Part shown: one piece after another, positions 16,020-24,829 of the stretch
Layout of the letters: each line of letters opens with the position of its first letter
How positions within the stretch are numbered: the first letter of the stretch is position 1
From: CAZXSK01 sp964642855
GTDB lineage: Bacteria > Planctomycetota > Phycisphaerae > SM23-33
Length of the DNA stretch: 64,000 nucleotides
Reading direction: 5' to 3'
Assembly: GCA_964642855.1 (NCBI GenBank)
Contig: CAZXSK010000008.1
Location: forward strand, 1 to 64,000
Translations under genes and position numbers: made by a program
Notes under the pieces: model-generated
Databases searched by the model: none
What the model was told of the DNA's origin: nothing
Seen by the model: only the letters and a program-made list of their open reading frames with translations

Positions 16020-17129
16020 ATGCCTGATCCGAACGAAACTCGATACCCTTCCTCACCCGACGAAACCACGTATCGCCGGATCGTGCAGGCGGCACCCGCT
16101 GCGCTGATCGCGACGGATCGGCACCTGAGCATCCATACAGTCAATCAGGCCGCCCGGGACATTCTTCGAATCCCCCGGGGCGAACTGAAAGGCACCTCGC
16201 TGCCGAACCTGCTGCCGGATAAGCATCGCCGGGGCGTGGAGCGGCTGGCGCGGCGCGTCTTGCAGGGAGACACCCAGCCACACTTTGAGATCGAGCTGCC
16301 CGTCCCCGACGGTGAGAGCAGATATCTGAATGTGGTTATGGGACCACTTGAGCCCAAGCCGGACGGACCTACCGAAGGCGTGATTTTCTCGTTCATCGAC
16401 CAATCCCAGATCCATCGCCATACCGAGCTGCGTGCCCAGCGCGAACGCATGCACTCGCTCAGCACTCTGGCTGCCGGCGTAGCCCACCACTTCAATAACA
16501 TCCTGGGCGGGGTCGGAACATTCGTGGACTACGCACTGACGAGCATGGATTTCGTAGCCATGAAACGGGCCCTGCAGATGACCGCCGAAGCCGTTTCCCG
16601 CGCTTCGGAGATCACCCAGTCACTGCTGAGCTTTTCCGAGCACCCGACCCATCGCCATGACCTGGCCGACCTGACGGAAGTGATCCTGACGTTTGCCCAT
16701 CTCGTGGAAGGCCCGCTGGAGGAGAAGGGCATTCGGTTCAACCTCGACCTCAAGCCCGTGCCGATCGTGGAGGTCGAAACCCACCGCATGCACCAGGTGC
16801 TGGGCAATCTTCTCTCCAACGCCGAACAGGCCATGCCGGACGGGGGCAAGATCAAGCTGTCTCTCGACCGGACAGACGGCGAGGTGATCCTGAAGTTCTC
16901 CGATACGGGTACAGGGATCGACCCCAGGAACCTGCCCATGGTATTCGAACCGTTCTACACAACGCACGGGCTACACGCCGGGGGCAACCAGGTCAACGCC
17001 GGACTCGGGCTCTCTGTGGTGCATGGCATCGTGCTGGAGATGGGCGGGCACATCGGCGTCGAGTCCACGCCAGGCGAGGGCACGACGTTCACCATCCGCC
17101 TGCCGGACCAGACCCCGGATGCCCCGTAG
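16020..17129 (+). CDS. Orphan PAS-domain histidine kinase
   Basis: 369 aa, with no transmembrane helix, so cytoplasmic. A PAS domain covers roughly residues 18-125 (RRIVQAAPAALIATDRHLSI onward). The dimerisation/phosphoacceptor segment reads TLAAGVAHHFNNILGG, with the likely phosphorylated His at 156. A HATPase domain follows with an N box (HQVLGNLLSNAEQAM), a DTGTGID G1 box, the FEPFYTT F box and a GLGLSVVHGI G2 box. The layout is NtrB-like. The residue after the phosphoacceptor is His where most kinases have Glu or Asp. No response regulator gene is nearby, so the partner is unknown. It converges on lptB with a 39-base gap. Confidence 0.85.
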   Translation: MPDPNETRYPSSPDETTYRRIVQAAPAALIATDRHLSIHTVNQAARDILRIPRGELKGTSLPNLLPDKHRRGVERLARRVLQGDTQPHFEIELPVPDGESRYLNVVMGPLEPKPDGPTEGVIFSFIDQSQIHRHTELRAQRERMHSLSTLAAGVAHHFNNILGGVGTFVDYALTSMDFVAMKRALQMTAEAVSRASEITQSLLSFSEHPTHRHDLADLTEVILTFAHLVEGPLEEKGIRFNLDLKPVPIVEVETHRMHQVLGNLLSNAEQAMPDGGKIKLSLDRTDGEVILKFSDTGTGIDPRNLPMVFEPFYTTHGLHAGGNQVNAGLGLSVVHGIVLEMGGHIGVESTPGEGTTFTIRLPDQTPDAP

Positions 17130-17168
17130 GACCCCTGGAGAATCATGCCCGGGCGCACCCAGCCCGGA

Positions 17169-17933
17169 TCAACGCTCCGCCCGGTCCATCGCGGGCTTCC
17201 TGTCGAACTCGTCGCCACGGAACGTCTGCCCCAGATAGGTCTTGCGGACCATCTCGTCGTTGATCAGCTCGCGCGGGGCTCCCTCGCGGAGAATCTTGCC
17301 GTCATCGAGGATGTAGGACCGATCGGTGACCGTCAGCGTCTCGCGAACGTTGTGATCGGTCAGCAGGATGCTGATCCCGCGGTCCTTCAGGCCTCGGATC
17401 TCGCGCTGGAGATCCTCGACGGCAATCGGGTCCACGCCGGAGAACGGCTCGTCGAGCAGAATCATCGTGGGGTTGGTTACCAAGGCCCGGGCGATCTCGA
17501 GCTTTCGTCGCTCGCCGCCGGAGAGCGTCCGCGCCAGCTGGTCCCGCTGGACGGTCAGCCCGAACTGGTCGAGCAGCGCGTGGCATCTCTCGTTACGGAC
17601 GCGACGCGGAAGGGGCATGGTCTCCATGATCGCAAGGATATTCTCCCGGACCGTCAGCCGCTGGAAGATACTGGGCTCCTGGGAGAGGTACCCCATGCCG
17701 CGACGGGCCCGCTTGTACATGGGCATGCGGGTCACTTCCACGCCGTCGAAGATCACCCGCCCGTCCTCGGGAGTAACCATGCCAATGGTCATGCGGAAGG
17801 TAGTGGTCTTGCCCGCGCCGTTCCTGCCGAGCAGCCCCACGATTTCGCCTTGGCTTACGGTGATCGACACGTGGTCAACAACCGTCCTGCCGCTGTACTT
17901 CTTGACGAGATTCTGCGCTTCCAGAAGTATCAT
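17169..17933 (-). CDS. lptB: LPS export ABC transporter ATPase LptB
   Basis: A 254-aa ATP-binding subunit of the LptBFG transporter that drives lipopolysaccharide to the outer membrane. Walker A is GRNGAGKTTTF, the Q loop region is GYLSQEPSIFQRLTVRENI, the signature is LSGGERRKLEIARAL, Walker B is MILLDEPFSGVDPIA, and the switch histidine is in LLTDHNVRETL. The SQEPSIFRKLTV-like segment is diagnostic of LptB over other ABC ATPases. The start at 17933 has GGAG five bases upstream. The longer frame from 18098 has no family support. lptA and lptC are not next to it. Presence of LptB supports an LPS-bearing outer membrane. Confidence 0.9.
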   Translation of the reverse strand: MILLEAQNLVKKYSGRTVVDHVSITVSQGEIVGLLGRNGAGKTTTFRMTIGMVTPEDGRVIFDGVEVTRMPMYKRARRGMGYLSQEPSIFQRLTVRENILAIMETMPLPRRVRNERCHALLDQFGLTVQRDQLARTLSGGERRKLEIARALVTNPTMILLDEPFSGVDPIAVEDLQREIRGLKDRGISILLTDHNVRETLTVTDRSYILDDGKILREGAPRELINDEMVRKTYLGQTFRGDEFDRKPAMDRAER

Positions 17934-18307
17934 CTGCACTCCATCGGCGACAGGAAGCCCTGCCTGCCTCATTGTGGATAACTCGTGGAAAACCTCTCCC
18001 GTTGTGATCGATAGGGGATTCCACCCATCGCGGGCCGCAGAATTCCGGGAGATGCCCCCACCTCTCGGCGTCCGACCCCGCAGTTGGTCGACCTCCAACC
18101 GGGTTCAGATAACCTGATTTTGGAACATGTATTGCGCTTTTTCCGCCCGAGGGCCCTGCTGAACGACATGATCCTGCACCCACATTCCTCGATCACGTCT
18201 TGACTGCCAGCTTCCATCCAGCCTGAACAACCTGCTCTGCCTCGGAAATGTTGATAACTGTCGCAAAGGTCTGCTTGCCGTGTCGCACCGCGCGTGATGC
18301 ATACCGG
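17934..18307. other. Intergenic region between lepB and lptB
   Basis: 374 bases. I see one perfect DnaA-box match (TGTGGATAA at 17973-17981) and one near match around 18249, but no cluster. No clear promoter or terminator was found. The region presumably holds the lptB promoter. Confidence 0.4.
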
Positions 18308-20119
18308 TCACCGGATCAGCCTCATGTCCCCGACATTCGGAACAAGCGACAGATTCGTCAGCACGGGCAACTGGTACCCCGCCGGCCAGTACACGAAGAA
18401 AGCTTTTCCGAGCATGTTGTACCGGGGTACGGTGCCCAGCTTGTATTGCGGAACGGGCTTGCCGCTGTCGGTGCGAACAAACTGACCGTCATCGGTCTTG
18501 AACAGCCGAAGGGTCGGAGACGCCTTCCGCCACTGCCTGCAGTCATGGCTCTGGGGGCTGTTGTCACCAAGAACGAAGAACTCGTCGAGGTCGGGATCCT
18601 CTCCTTCCCCCGCTTTGCGCAGGCGAACGGGGTTTCCGGTAGTGCCCCACCCAGGCTGGCCACTGCTGACGTCCAGCACGTCCTGGGCGTACTTCAGCAG
18701 GGGTGCCGACCCTTCAGCATCACCGGAGATCGTCGGGCTGGTGTAGTACACGTCCCGGTCCAGCCGTACGTGATTCACCTCCAGCGATCCACCTTTGGCG
18801 GCAATGCTCACCCGCGGGACGGGAATGGCCTCCTGTTGCTGCTGGACGCGCCGGACAAGCTGGTGGAGAGCCGCGTAATCGTCCAGCACGAGCTTTCCCC
18901 CTGTGGCGAGCTGCTGCCGATCGGTATTGGCAAGCACCTCCCTGCCGTCTACCCGCAGGGACAGCCTGAAGTCCACGTACGCCAGCTCCACGGCTACCCC
19001 CCTGCCGGTCGACAATCGACCGAGATCGGCCATGGGCCCCCACTGGACCCACGCCCCACCCGTGATCTCCGGATTGCGGTACATCAGCACCGCCTTGCCG
19101 TCGGTCGATACGTCGCCGCGGAACTGGTGACCGAAACTGGTCAGCCCCAGCTGCAGCGTACCATCGCTCTCGCCAGGCCAGAGCACGACCGAGAGCTTAA
19201 GATCGCTGACGATATCCACATCCTGGTCGATCTGGGCGTCCTCGCTGCCCGGCCCGCGCTGGATGTTGTACCCGTAATGGGGCCTGAACATCCTTCGCGT
19301 GGCGTCTTCGATATCCTCTTCTATCTCCCGCGACTGCTCGAGAGAACGTCCTTCCCGCGGGGGCCAGGTGAGCTTGAGAGCCAGCTCGGCATACCTTCCG
19401 CCCTTAAACCGGAACCTGCGTCCACCTTCGAGGTCCAGCTGCCATTGAGAGGCATCGGTCTGCCGGCTGGGTTGCCATGCGGGGATGAACGATCGCCTGC
19501 CGTCCGGGGCAGCGCTGTGGACCGCGGGGCTGGGCTGGTAGTCGTTGTCGAACACGACCTGCCACATTGCTTCTTGCGCCTTGGGCGGCTTCCGGCGGAC
19601 CCGGAACTCGGTTTCCCCGGCGGCATAGTTGCGCACGAAGATGTCGCCGTGAACAATCTCGATGTCCTCGCCGGGCAGGCCGATCAGACGCTTGATGTAG
19701 TTCTCGCGATTGTTCTGGGGGTTCTTGAAGACCACCACGTCCCAGGGTTTGGGCTTGCCCAGATGATAGAGGTACTTCATCACCAATACCTGGTCACCCC
19801 GGGAAGGCGGGATGTCGCTGCGATGCACATGGAACAGTCCGCAGGACGGGCAGCGTGCCCCGCCGGCGACGGCGGAGAGACTCACCGCCCCCTCCCTGCT
19901 CTTGGGGACGCCGTAATCGTAATCCCTGCCACAGGAGGAGCAACGCAGCTGCCAGTGGGCACCCATCAGTCTCGGAGCCATGGACCCCGTCGGGATCACG
20001 AAGGCCTCGATGAGAAACGCGCGCAGCACGAACGCCAGCACAATCGCCACCCAGATGCTTTCGACGGTGTCGCGAATGCCGGCCAGTTCGCTTGCCTGAA
20101 CGTCGGAGTTTCTTCTCAT
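18308..20119 (-). CDS. lepB: Oversized signal peptidase I with zinc ribbon and large insertion
   Basis: About 603 aa, roughly twice a normal leader peptidase. It removes signal peptides at the inner membrane. An N-terminal helix (WVAIVLAFVLRAFLIEAF) precedes VIPTGSMAPRL with the catalytic Ser near residue 46. A zinc ribbon follows (RCSSCG and RCPSCG, near residues 60-93). The catalytic Lys lies in ENYIKRLIGLPGEDIEI, and the last box is FFVLGDNSPQSHDCR. About 330 residues are inserted between the Lys box and that last box. The inserted part includes FRLSLRVDGREVLAN, suggesting a jelly-roll/LamG-like domain. The start is uncertain (20119 or an upstream ATG at 20176 or 20218). It diverges from pyrE. 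Confidence 0.85.
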   Translation of the reverse strand: MRRNSDVQASELAGIRDTVESIWVAIVLAFVLRAFLIEAFVIPTGSMAPRLMGAHWQLRCSSCGRDYDYGVPKSREGAVSLSAVAGGARCPSCGLFHVHRSDIPPSRGDQVLVMKYLYHLGKPKPWDVVVFKNPQNNRENYIKRLIGLPGEDIEIVHGDIFVRNYAAGETEFRVRRKPPKAQEAMWQVVFDNDYQPSPAVHSAAPDGRRSFIPAWQPSRQTDASQWQLDLEGGRRFRFKGGRYAELALKLTWPPREGRSLEQSREIEEDIEDATRRMFRPHYGYNIQRGPGSEDAQIDQDVDIVSDLKLSVVLWPGESDGTLQLGLTSFGHQFRGDVSTDGKAVLMYRNPEITGGAWVQWGPMADLGRLSTGRGVAVELAYVDFRLSLRVDGREVLANTDRQQLATGGKLVLDDYAALHQLVRRVQQQQEAIPVPRVSIAAKGGSLEVNHVRLDRDVYYTSPTISGDAEGSAPLLKYAQDVLDVSSGQPGWGTTGNPVRLRKAGEGEDPDLDEFFVLGDNSPQSHDCRQWRKASPTLRLFKTDDGQFVRTDSGKPVPQYKLGTVPRYNMLGKAFFVYWPAGYQLPVLTNLSLVPNVGDMRLIR

Positions 20120-20292
20120 AGGCTCGATACGATAGTCGTTTCCGAAGGGGTCGCCAAGGGTCAATCCAGAATTCATTCGGCGCCCGAAGCTGAAGAGTTC
20201 GCGCCCGCAACGGTTCATTGACCAAGCCGGTGCGACGTGGTACACCTTGCCACCTGCAACCGACTCTTCGAGCCTTTCGCAGGAGACGATAC

Positions 20293-20811
20293 ATGGACCG
20301 CAGCACGCTCGCCGCCCGGATCAAGGAGGTCTCGTACCTCGAAGGAGACTTCGTCCTCCGGTCCGGCAAACGCAGCAAGTACTACCTCGACAAGTACCTC
20401 TTCGAGACCCAGCCGGATATCCTGGCGGAGCTGGGCAAGCTGTTCGCCCCCTACGCCGACGACGTGGACCTCATCGCTGGCCCGGAGCTGGGGGCGGTTT
20501 CGCTGGCCGCAGCTACGTCGATGGCCTGTGGCAAGCCCTTTGCCATCGTCCGCAAGGCCACGAAAGATTACGGCACGAGCAAGCTGATCGAGGGGACGCC
20601 CGTCGGGGGCAAACGCGTGCTGCTGGTGGAGGACATCGGCACCACGGCGGGTGCAGCTCTGGAGGCCGCAGAGACCCTCGCCAAGGCCGGGGCCACCGTC
20701 GCTCGCCTGGTCTTCGTCATTGACCGCATGCAGGGCGCGCAGGAGAACGTCGAATCGGCGGGGCTTGAATTCCACGCCCTGTTCAACAAGCAGGATCTGG
20801 GTATCCAGTAG
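20293..20811 (+). CDS. pyrE: Orotate phosphoribosyltransferase
   Basis: A 172-aa enzyme of pyrimidine synthesis that joins orotate and PRPP to give OMP. The PRPP-binding loop is VLLVEDIGTTAGAALEAA. The N-terminus LEGDFVLRSGKRSKYYLDKYLF matches the PyrE pattern for Lys and Tyr contacts to orotate. GPELGAVSLAAATSMACGKPFAIVRK is also typical. The start at 20293 has AGGAG eight bases upstream, and the longer frame from 20218 lacks support. It stands alone between divergent lepB and convergent prsA-like genes. A weak promoter (TTGACC at 20218, poor -10) may lie upstream. Confidence 0.93.
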   Translation: MDRSTLAARIKEVSYLEGDFVLRSGKRSKYYLDKYLFETQPDILAELGKLFAPYADDVDLIAGPELGAVSLAAATSMACGKPFAIVRKATKDYGTSKLIEGTPVGGKRVLLVEDIGTTAGAALEAAETLAKAGATVARLVFVIDRMQGAQENVESAGLEFHALFNKQDLGIQ

Positions 20812-20831
20812 CCCGACATGGGCGCAGACAA

Positions 20832-20862
20832 CGGGCCGATCCTGCTGGGACCGGCCCGGTTT
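20832..20862 (+). terminator. Terminator after pyrE
   Basis: CGGGCCG and CGGCCCG arms with a short inner stem and one mismatch (20832-20858), followed by GTTT. It lies 20 bases after the pyrE stop, before the convergent gene. Confidence 0.5.
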
Positions 20863-20884
20863 CGTCATCGTGGTTCGCTTGGAA

Positions 20885-21868
20885 CTAAGGGGTCTTGATC
20901 GGGCAGGAGTCCAGCGCCTGGCTGGCGATCTTCCGCTCCAGCTGGCTTCGGATCCCCTCACGGGCGAGCATGCGGTTTCTTGGTGTCATCTCGACTTTCA
21001 CCTCGCCCTCGCTGCGGTCTTCGACCAGGATCAGATGATAGCCGAACTGCGTGCGGACAATGTCGCTGATCTTCCCCTTCTCGGTGCCCAGCGCAGCCTT
21101 GGTGAACAGCAGGTCCATCTGGCCGCCGTAACGGATCTCGCCCAGCTTGCCTCCCTCGGCCGATGAGCCGCAGTCGGAATGCAGGGTGGCTGCCTGTTCG
21201 AAGGTCGCCTTGCCTTCCCGCAGAGCCACCGCGATCTTCGCGATCTTGCCCAACGCCAGCTTCTGGGTTTCGGTCGGGTCGGTGTAGTCGCACTTGAGAA
21301 GAATGTGCCGAACCGTCACGGTCGTACCGTCGAAGCAGTGCGGGTTGTCCTTGACGAAAGACTCCACGGCGTTGGCGTCGATCGCTTTCTCAGCATACTT
21401 GGCCATCATCAGGTTGGTTCGGATCGTCTCGTCGGTCTCGCTTTGCAGCGCGAGCACCAACTCGGGGTCGTACTGTCCCTGACTCAGGGCTGCCACCGCC
21501 TGGCTGAACCCTTTGCGATAGGCGGCGACTTCTTCGTCACTGATCGACACCTTCCTGGCGGCAAGGAAACGCTGCCGGAGCTTGGTCATCACCCAGTAAT
21601 CCACCGTCTGCTCGCGGAACGTAGCCACCTGGTAGGCCGGGAACGACTGGGGCAGACGCTCGACCATTTCGTCGACCTCGGCCTTGCTGATCTCCTCCTT
21701 GCCGACTGTCACGAGCACCGGCGATGCGTCCTGGTTGTTGGGGTCGGCGGCGTTAGCATCGGCCTTGAGGGCGTCAACCGGGGCGTTGGGATCCTCGCCG
21801 TATGCTAGTGATCCTGCCAGCAGCAAGACCGCCACCAGCGTCGGAAGGGGCCAGAATATCTTTCTCAC
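20885..21868 (-). CDS. Periplasmic peptidyl-prolyl isomerase (SurA/PrsA-like, parvulin)
   Basis: 327 aa. A GTG start at 21868 has AGGAGG six bases upstream and immediately gives a signal peptide (RKIFWPLPTLVAVLLLAGSLAYG). A helical chaperone region follows, with SKAEVDEMVERLPQSFPA at its start and an IDANAVESFVKDNP linker. A parvulin domain then starts at TVTVRHILLKC and includes HSDCGSSAEGGKLGEIRYGGQM and TQFGYHLILVEDR. Such proteins help outer-membrane or exported proteins fold. A longer frame to 22165 exists but overlaps gmhA and is not real. It lies 94 bases downstream of gmhA on the same strand, so the two may form an envelope operon. Confidence 0.88.
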   Translation of the reverse strand: MRKIFWPLPTLVAVLLLAGSLAYGEDPNAPVDALKADANAADPNNQDASPVLVTVGKEEISKAEVDEMVERLPQSFPAYQVATFREQTVDYWVMTKLRQRFLAARKVSISDEEVAAYRKGFSQAVAALSQGQYDPELVLALQSETDETIRTNLMMAKYAEKAIDANAVESFVKDNPHCFDGTTVTVRHILLKCDYTDPTETQKLALGKIAKIAVALREGKATFEQAATLHSDCGSSAEGGKLGEIRYGGQMDLLFTKAALGTEKGKISDIVRTQFGYHLILVEDRSEGEVKVEMTPRNRMLAREGIRSQLERKIASQALDSCPIKTP

Positions 21869-21962
21869 GTCAAGCCTCCTGAGGGGGTTAGATACCATCG
21901 GACTGCACATTGGACACGCATTGGGCGTGGAGGTTTCGCAAAAACCGAGGCTGCATCGGTCG

Positions 21963-22535
21963 TCAGTCCTCGGCGAATTCCCGCTCCACGAGCTCGCAGA
22001 GGGTGTGGTACAGAAAAGCATGGACTTCCTGGATCCGGGGAGAGAGCTCGGAATCCACGTCCAGAAGCACCTCGGCCAGCGGGCCACACTTCCCTCCGCC
22101 TCGACCCGTGAACACGATCGTCCGCATGCCGCGATCCCGCGCCGCAGCGAGTGCGGCGACCACATTGGCAGAGTTGCCCGAGGTGCTCAGCGCGATCGCG
22201 ACGTCGCCGTCCCGGCCGCATGCCTCGATCTGCCGGACGAAAACCTTCTGGAAGTCGTAATCATTGGGCACGGCGGTGAGAATCGAGGTGTCGGTGGTCA
22301 GGGCGAACGCCCGCAGGGCCTTGCGCTGCTTGAGGAACCGCCCGACCAGTTCGCAGGCGATGTGCTGTGAATCGGCGGCCGATCCGCCGTTGCCGAACAC
22401 GTAGACCGTTCCCCCGCCGCGGTAGGATTCGATCACGACGCGGGCAGCCTCGACCAGCGGGCCCGCGAGGCGTTTCTCGGCCTCTGCGAGGACTGCCTGA
22501 CACTGCCTGAACCTGTCCCTGACGATCTCTTCCAT
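21963..22535 (-). CDS. gmhA: Sedoheptulose-7-phosphate isomerase (GmhA/DiaA-like SIS protein)
   Basis: A 190-aa SIS-domain protein. GmhA makes heptose-7-phosphate for the LPS core; DiaA, a close relative, assists replication initiation. YVFGNGGSAADSQHIACELVGRF is the phosphosugar-binding signature, followed by ALTTDTSILTAVPNDYDFQKVFVRQI and ALSTSGNSANVVAAL. The length and motifs match GmhA closely. The ATG at 22535 has AGGAG five bases upstream. Its neighbours lptB, lepB and the PPIase make an envelope role more likely than a replication role. Catalytic Glu and His identities were not checked by alignment. Confidence 0.88.
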   Translation of the reverse strand: MEEIVRDRFRQCQAVLAEAEKRLAGPLVEAARVVIESYRGGGTVYVFGNGGSAADSQHIACELVGRFLKQRKALRAFALTTDTSILTAVPNDYDFQKVFVRQIEACGRDGDVAIALSTSGNSANVVAALAAARDRGMRTIVFTGRGGGKCGPLAEVLLDVDSELSPRIQEVHAFLYHTLCELVEREFAED

Positions 22536-22729
22536 GTCTCTCCTGCGATCCAAATCGAGCAACGGGCCGGTGCGCGAGGGGGATCATACCGGACGCGGAG
22601 AGCAAAAGAAACCGCAATCGAAGGCTGCCTCTGCCGATGGACATGAACGGTAGGGGTCGCAATACGCGATGCCGGAAAGTACACTGGATCGGCCATGTCC
22701 GAAGTCCGAGCCTTGCCAACGAGGAGAGC

Positions 22730-23233
22730 ATGAGCGAAGAGCAGAGCAAGACATCGAAAGCCGAAGGCGATACGAACCGATCCAGCCGGGACAAATGGAT
22801 CAAACTTGCCTTTGCGCTGACTGCGCTGGTGGTGATCATCCTGGTGTACTTCAACCAGAAGAAGCCCGCGACGGTTCCGGAAGGCTGGTCGCGCGACCTG
22901 CCTGCCGCCCTCGCCAAGGCCAAGGCGGAAGATCGCCGCGTGCTGGTGATTTTCGACTCATCACCGCCAAGTCAGACTGCCAAGCAGATGCTCAACATCA
23001 CGCTGAATCGAAGCCAGAACACCGAGGCCATCGAGAAAGGCGGATTCATTCCCGTGATGGTGGACTACAGTCCGCAACTGGGCGAGGAGTACATTCTTCG
23101 CGTGGAGGACCTGCCCGTCACCTTGATCCTCGACCCCAACGGCGTGGAGCTCAACCGCCGCACTGGGTACATCGGAGAGGTCCCATTCCGCGAAGGCTTC
23201 CTGACACTCAAGGAGATCCAGAAGCCGAAGTAG
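22730..23233 (+). CDS. Membrane-anchored thioredoxin-fold protein lacking CxxC
   Basis: A 167-aa protein. A charged N-terminus is followed by one transmembrane helix (LAFALTALVVIILVYF), and the rest would be periplasmic. The domain has the order of a thioredoxin fold (RRVLVIFDSSPPSQTAKQML, then VEDLPVTLILDPNG with the cis-Pro region). At the active-site position it reads SSPPSQ instead of CxxC, and there is no cysteine in the mature protein. It cannot be a thiol oxidoreductase of the usual type and may bind proteins instead. GAGGAG precedes the ATG. It diverges from gmhA. Confidence 0.7.
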   Translation: MSEEQSKTSKAEGDTNRSSRDKWIKLAFALTALVVIILVYFNQKKPATVPEGWSRDLPAALAKAKAEDRRVLVIFDSSPPSQTAKQMLNITLNRSQNTEAIEKGGFIPVMVDYSPQLGEEYILRVEDLPVTLILDPNGVELNRRTGYIGEVPFREGFLTLKEIQKPK

Positions 23234-23289
23234 CTCCGCAAGCCGGCTCGCAGCGCGATGGATGGCGCAAAGCCCCTGTCAGCCGAAAG

Positions 23290-24816
23290 TCAATCGCCCC
23301 GATTCCGAACGTCGACCCGCCACAGCAGAGAGTTCGGGTCGGGCCTGACGAAATGCACCCGGCCTTGTGGGAAGTCCGGGACCTTGCTCTTGCTTCGCGA
23401 AGCGACGTACAGGGGTCTGTCCAAGGGCACGTCGTCGTGCGTCATCGAATCGGGCTCCCAGACGAAAAGAGCAACATCCCGGCCAAGCGATTCCCGACGC
23501 TGCACCCAGAACACAGGCCAGGCTGCCGTATTGTCCAGCAGCAGCCTCGACCCCGATGGCGCTTCACGAAGCAGTCCGCGAGCCCACCGGCCTGCAGAAT
23601 CCTCATTGTGCTTCCAGGGCACGAGCCAGTAACGAAGCGAGTCTCGATAGACCAGGTCGCGCCTGCCTACCTCGCCCAGCCCCGCTTTGCGCCACGCCCA
23701 AGGGGCCGCCGCATAGACAACCGGGGTCCATAGCACGGTCAGCCCGGCGATTGCGAGCAACCACCTTCGTCTGCCGTCCCGGGTCAGACGGTCCAGGCCC
23801 ATGGCTGCCATCAGGGTCAGCATCGCATAGGTGGGGAGAAAGAACATGAACTGGTCGGGCACCTGGTAACGAACCGCGAAGGCGAAGTGAGCGCACAACA
23901 GGTATCCGAAGGCAACGGCCAGCGAGCGAGGTACTTCCCTGCGCAGCACGACAACACCGACCAGAGCCGCCGGCAGGACAAAGTTCGGGAAGTTCATGAC
24001 AACGTACATCGGCCCCATGCGCAGCGCTCGCATCGATCCGACCAGAACGCTGTCCTGCCAGATCGCTCCGAAAAGCGCACCCCGCAACGCCTCCACAAAG
24101 CCGATTTCCACGGCCTGCTGGATGACCAGCGCAATCCACAGCGAAGCGCCAATGCACCACGCCACAACAAAACCGACGACCGTCCACCACGGAACACGAC
24201 GGCGACACGACAGCGCAATCGCTCCTACCCCGTAGGCCGGCAACGAGAGCAACGCAAGATTATGTGTTGAAAGGCCTACTCCGTTAAGCAGGCCGAGCAA
24301 CAGAACCCAGCGTGCCCGAGGTCGACGCACGAGCGTAAGCAATACGTGCAGCTCAAGTGTGAACACCGCCAGAAAAACAGCCTGACTCTCCAGGATCGTG
24401 CCCAGCCACCACAGCGTTTGCCCGAACCCCAGAGCCGCTGCCGAGATCAGTGCAATGCCCGGCCTGCGAGGGCGTAGACGCAGGATCAGCGAGGAAATGT
24501 TGGCCACCGAGAGTGCAGCGAACAGGCTGGAAACAAGATTCAGGCGATAGCTCAGCGAACCGAAAGGCAGGAGACTCGCCGCCTTACCCAACAGAATAAG
24601 AGTCGGATGGGCACAACTGACGCCCAACCAGCCATGGAGGTCCAGATCCAGCACCCGAAGCCCGAAGATGCCGCTGTCCTGCCAGGCCGGGCCCCGCTGG
24701 GCCGTAGCCGCATACAGCACGGAAAACACGGCGAAAACTCCCGCGTAAAGAGGCAACAGCCCGCGCCGAGACGGCTTACAGAGCTCGATTTTGCCTTTCA
24801 CGTCGGATTCCGCCAT
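23290..24816 (-). CDS. DUF2723-type membrane protein (first paralogue)
   Basis: 508 aa with about ten transmembrane helices and a C-terminal soluble part. The N-terminal loop RGPAWQDSGIFGLRVLDLDLHGWLGVSCAHP carries the acidic Q-D-S-G motif seen in the DUF2723 group, which is related to GT-C glycosyltransferases. Such proteins use lipid-linked sugars and act on the outer face of the inner membrane. A second paralogue lies 1.1 kb away with the same motifs (WQDSG, VPDQFxFxLP, YRDxxRYWLVPWKH). The gene begins 13 bases after the epimerase stop codon, so they form an operon. It converges with the thioredoxin-fold gene. Confidence 0.75.
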   Translation of the reverse strand: MAESDVKGKIELCKPSRRGLLPLYAGVFAVFSVLYAATAQRGPAWQDSGIFGLRVLDLDLHGWLGVSCAHPTLILLGKAASLLPFGSLSYRLNLVSSLFAALSVANISSLILRLRPRRPGIALISAAALGFGQTLWWLGTILESQAVFLAVFTLELHVLLTLVRRPRARWVLLLGLLNGVGLSTHNLALLSLPAYGVGAIALSCRRRVPWWTVVGFVVAWCIGASLWIALVIQQAVEIGFVEALRGALFGAIWQDSVLVGSMRALRMGPMYVVMNFPNFVLPAALVGVVVLRREVPRSLAVAFGYLLCAHFAFAVRYQVPDQFMFFLPTYAMLTLMAAMGLDRLTRDGRRRWLLAIAGLTVLWTPVVYAAAPWAWRKAGLGEVGRRDLVYRDSLRYWLVPWKHNEDSAGRWARGLLREAPSGSRLLLDNTAAWPVFWVQRRESLGRDVALFVWEPDSMTHDDVPLDRPLYVASRSKSKVPDFPQGRVHFVRPDPNSLLWRVDVRNRGD

Positions 24817-24829
24817 GGGGACGCCTACC

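Noticed and set aside
17973..17981. Perfect DnaA box (TGTGGATAA) and a near match at about 18249, considered as a replication origin
   Set aside because: One exact box is expected by chance at this scale. There is no cluster, AT-rich unwinding element, or dnaA/dnaN nearby.
20119..20245. Longer N-terminus of the signal peptidase from 20245
   Set aside because: The added residues have no membrane or family character and would overlap the pyrE promoter region. The start at 20119 places the transmembrane helix normally.
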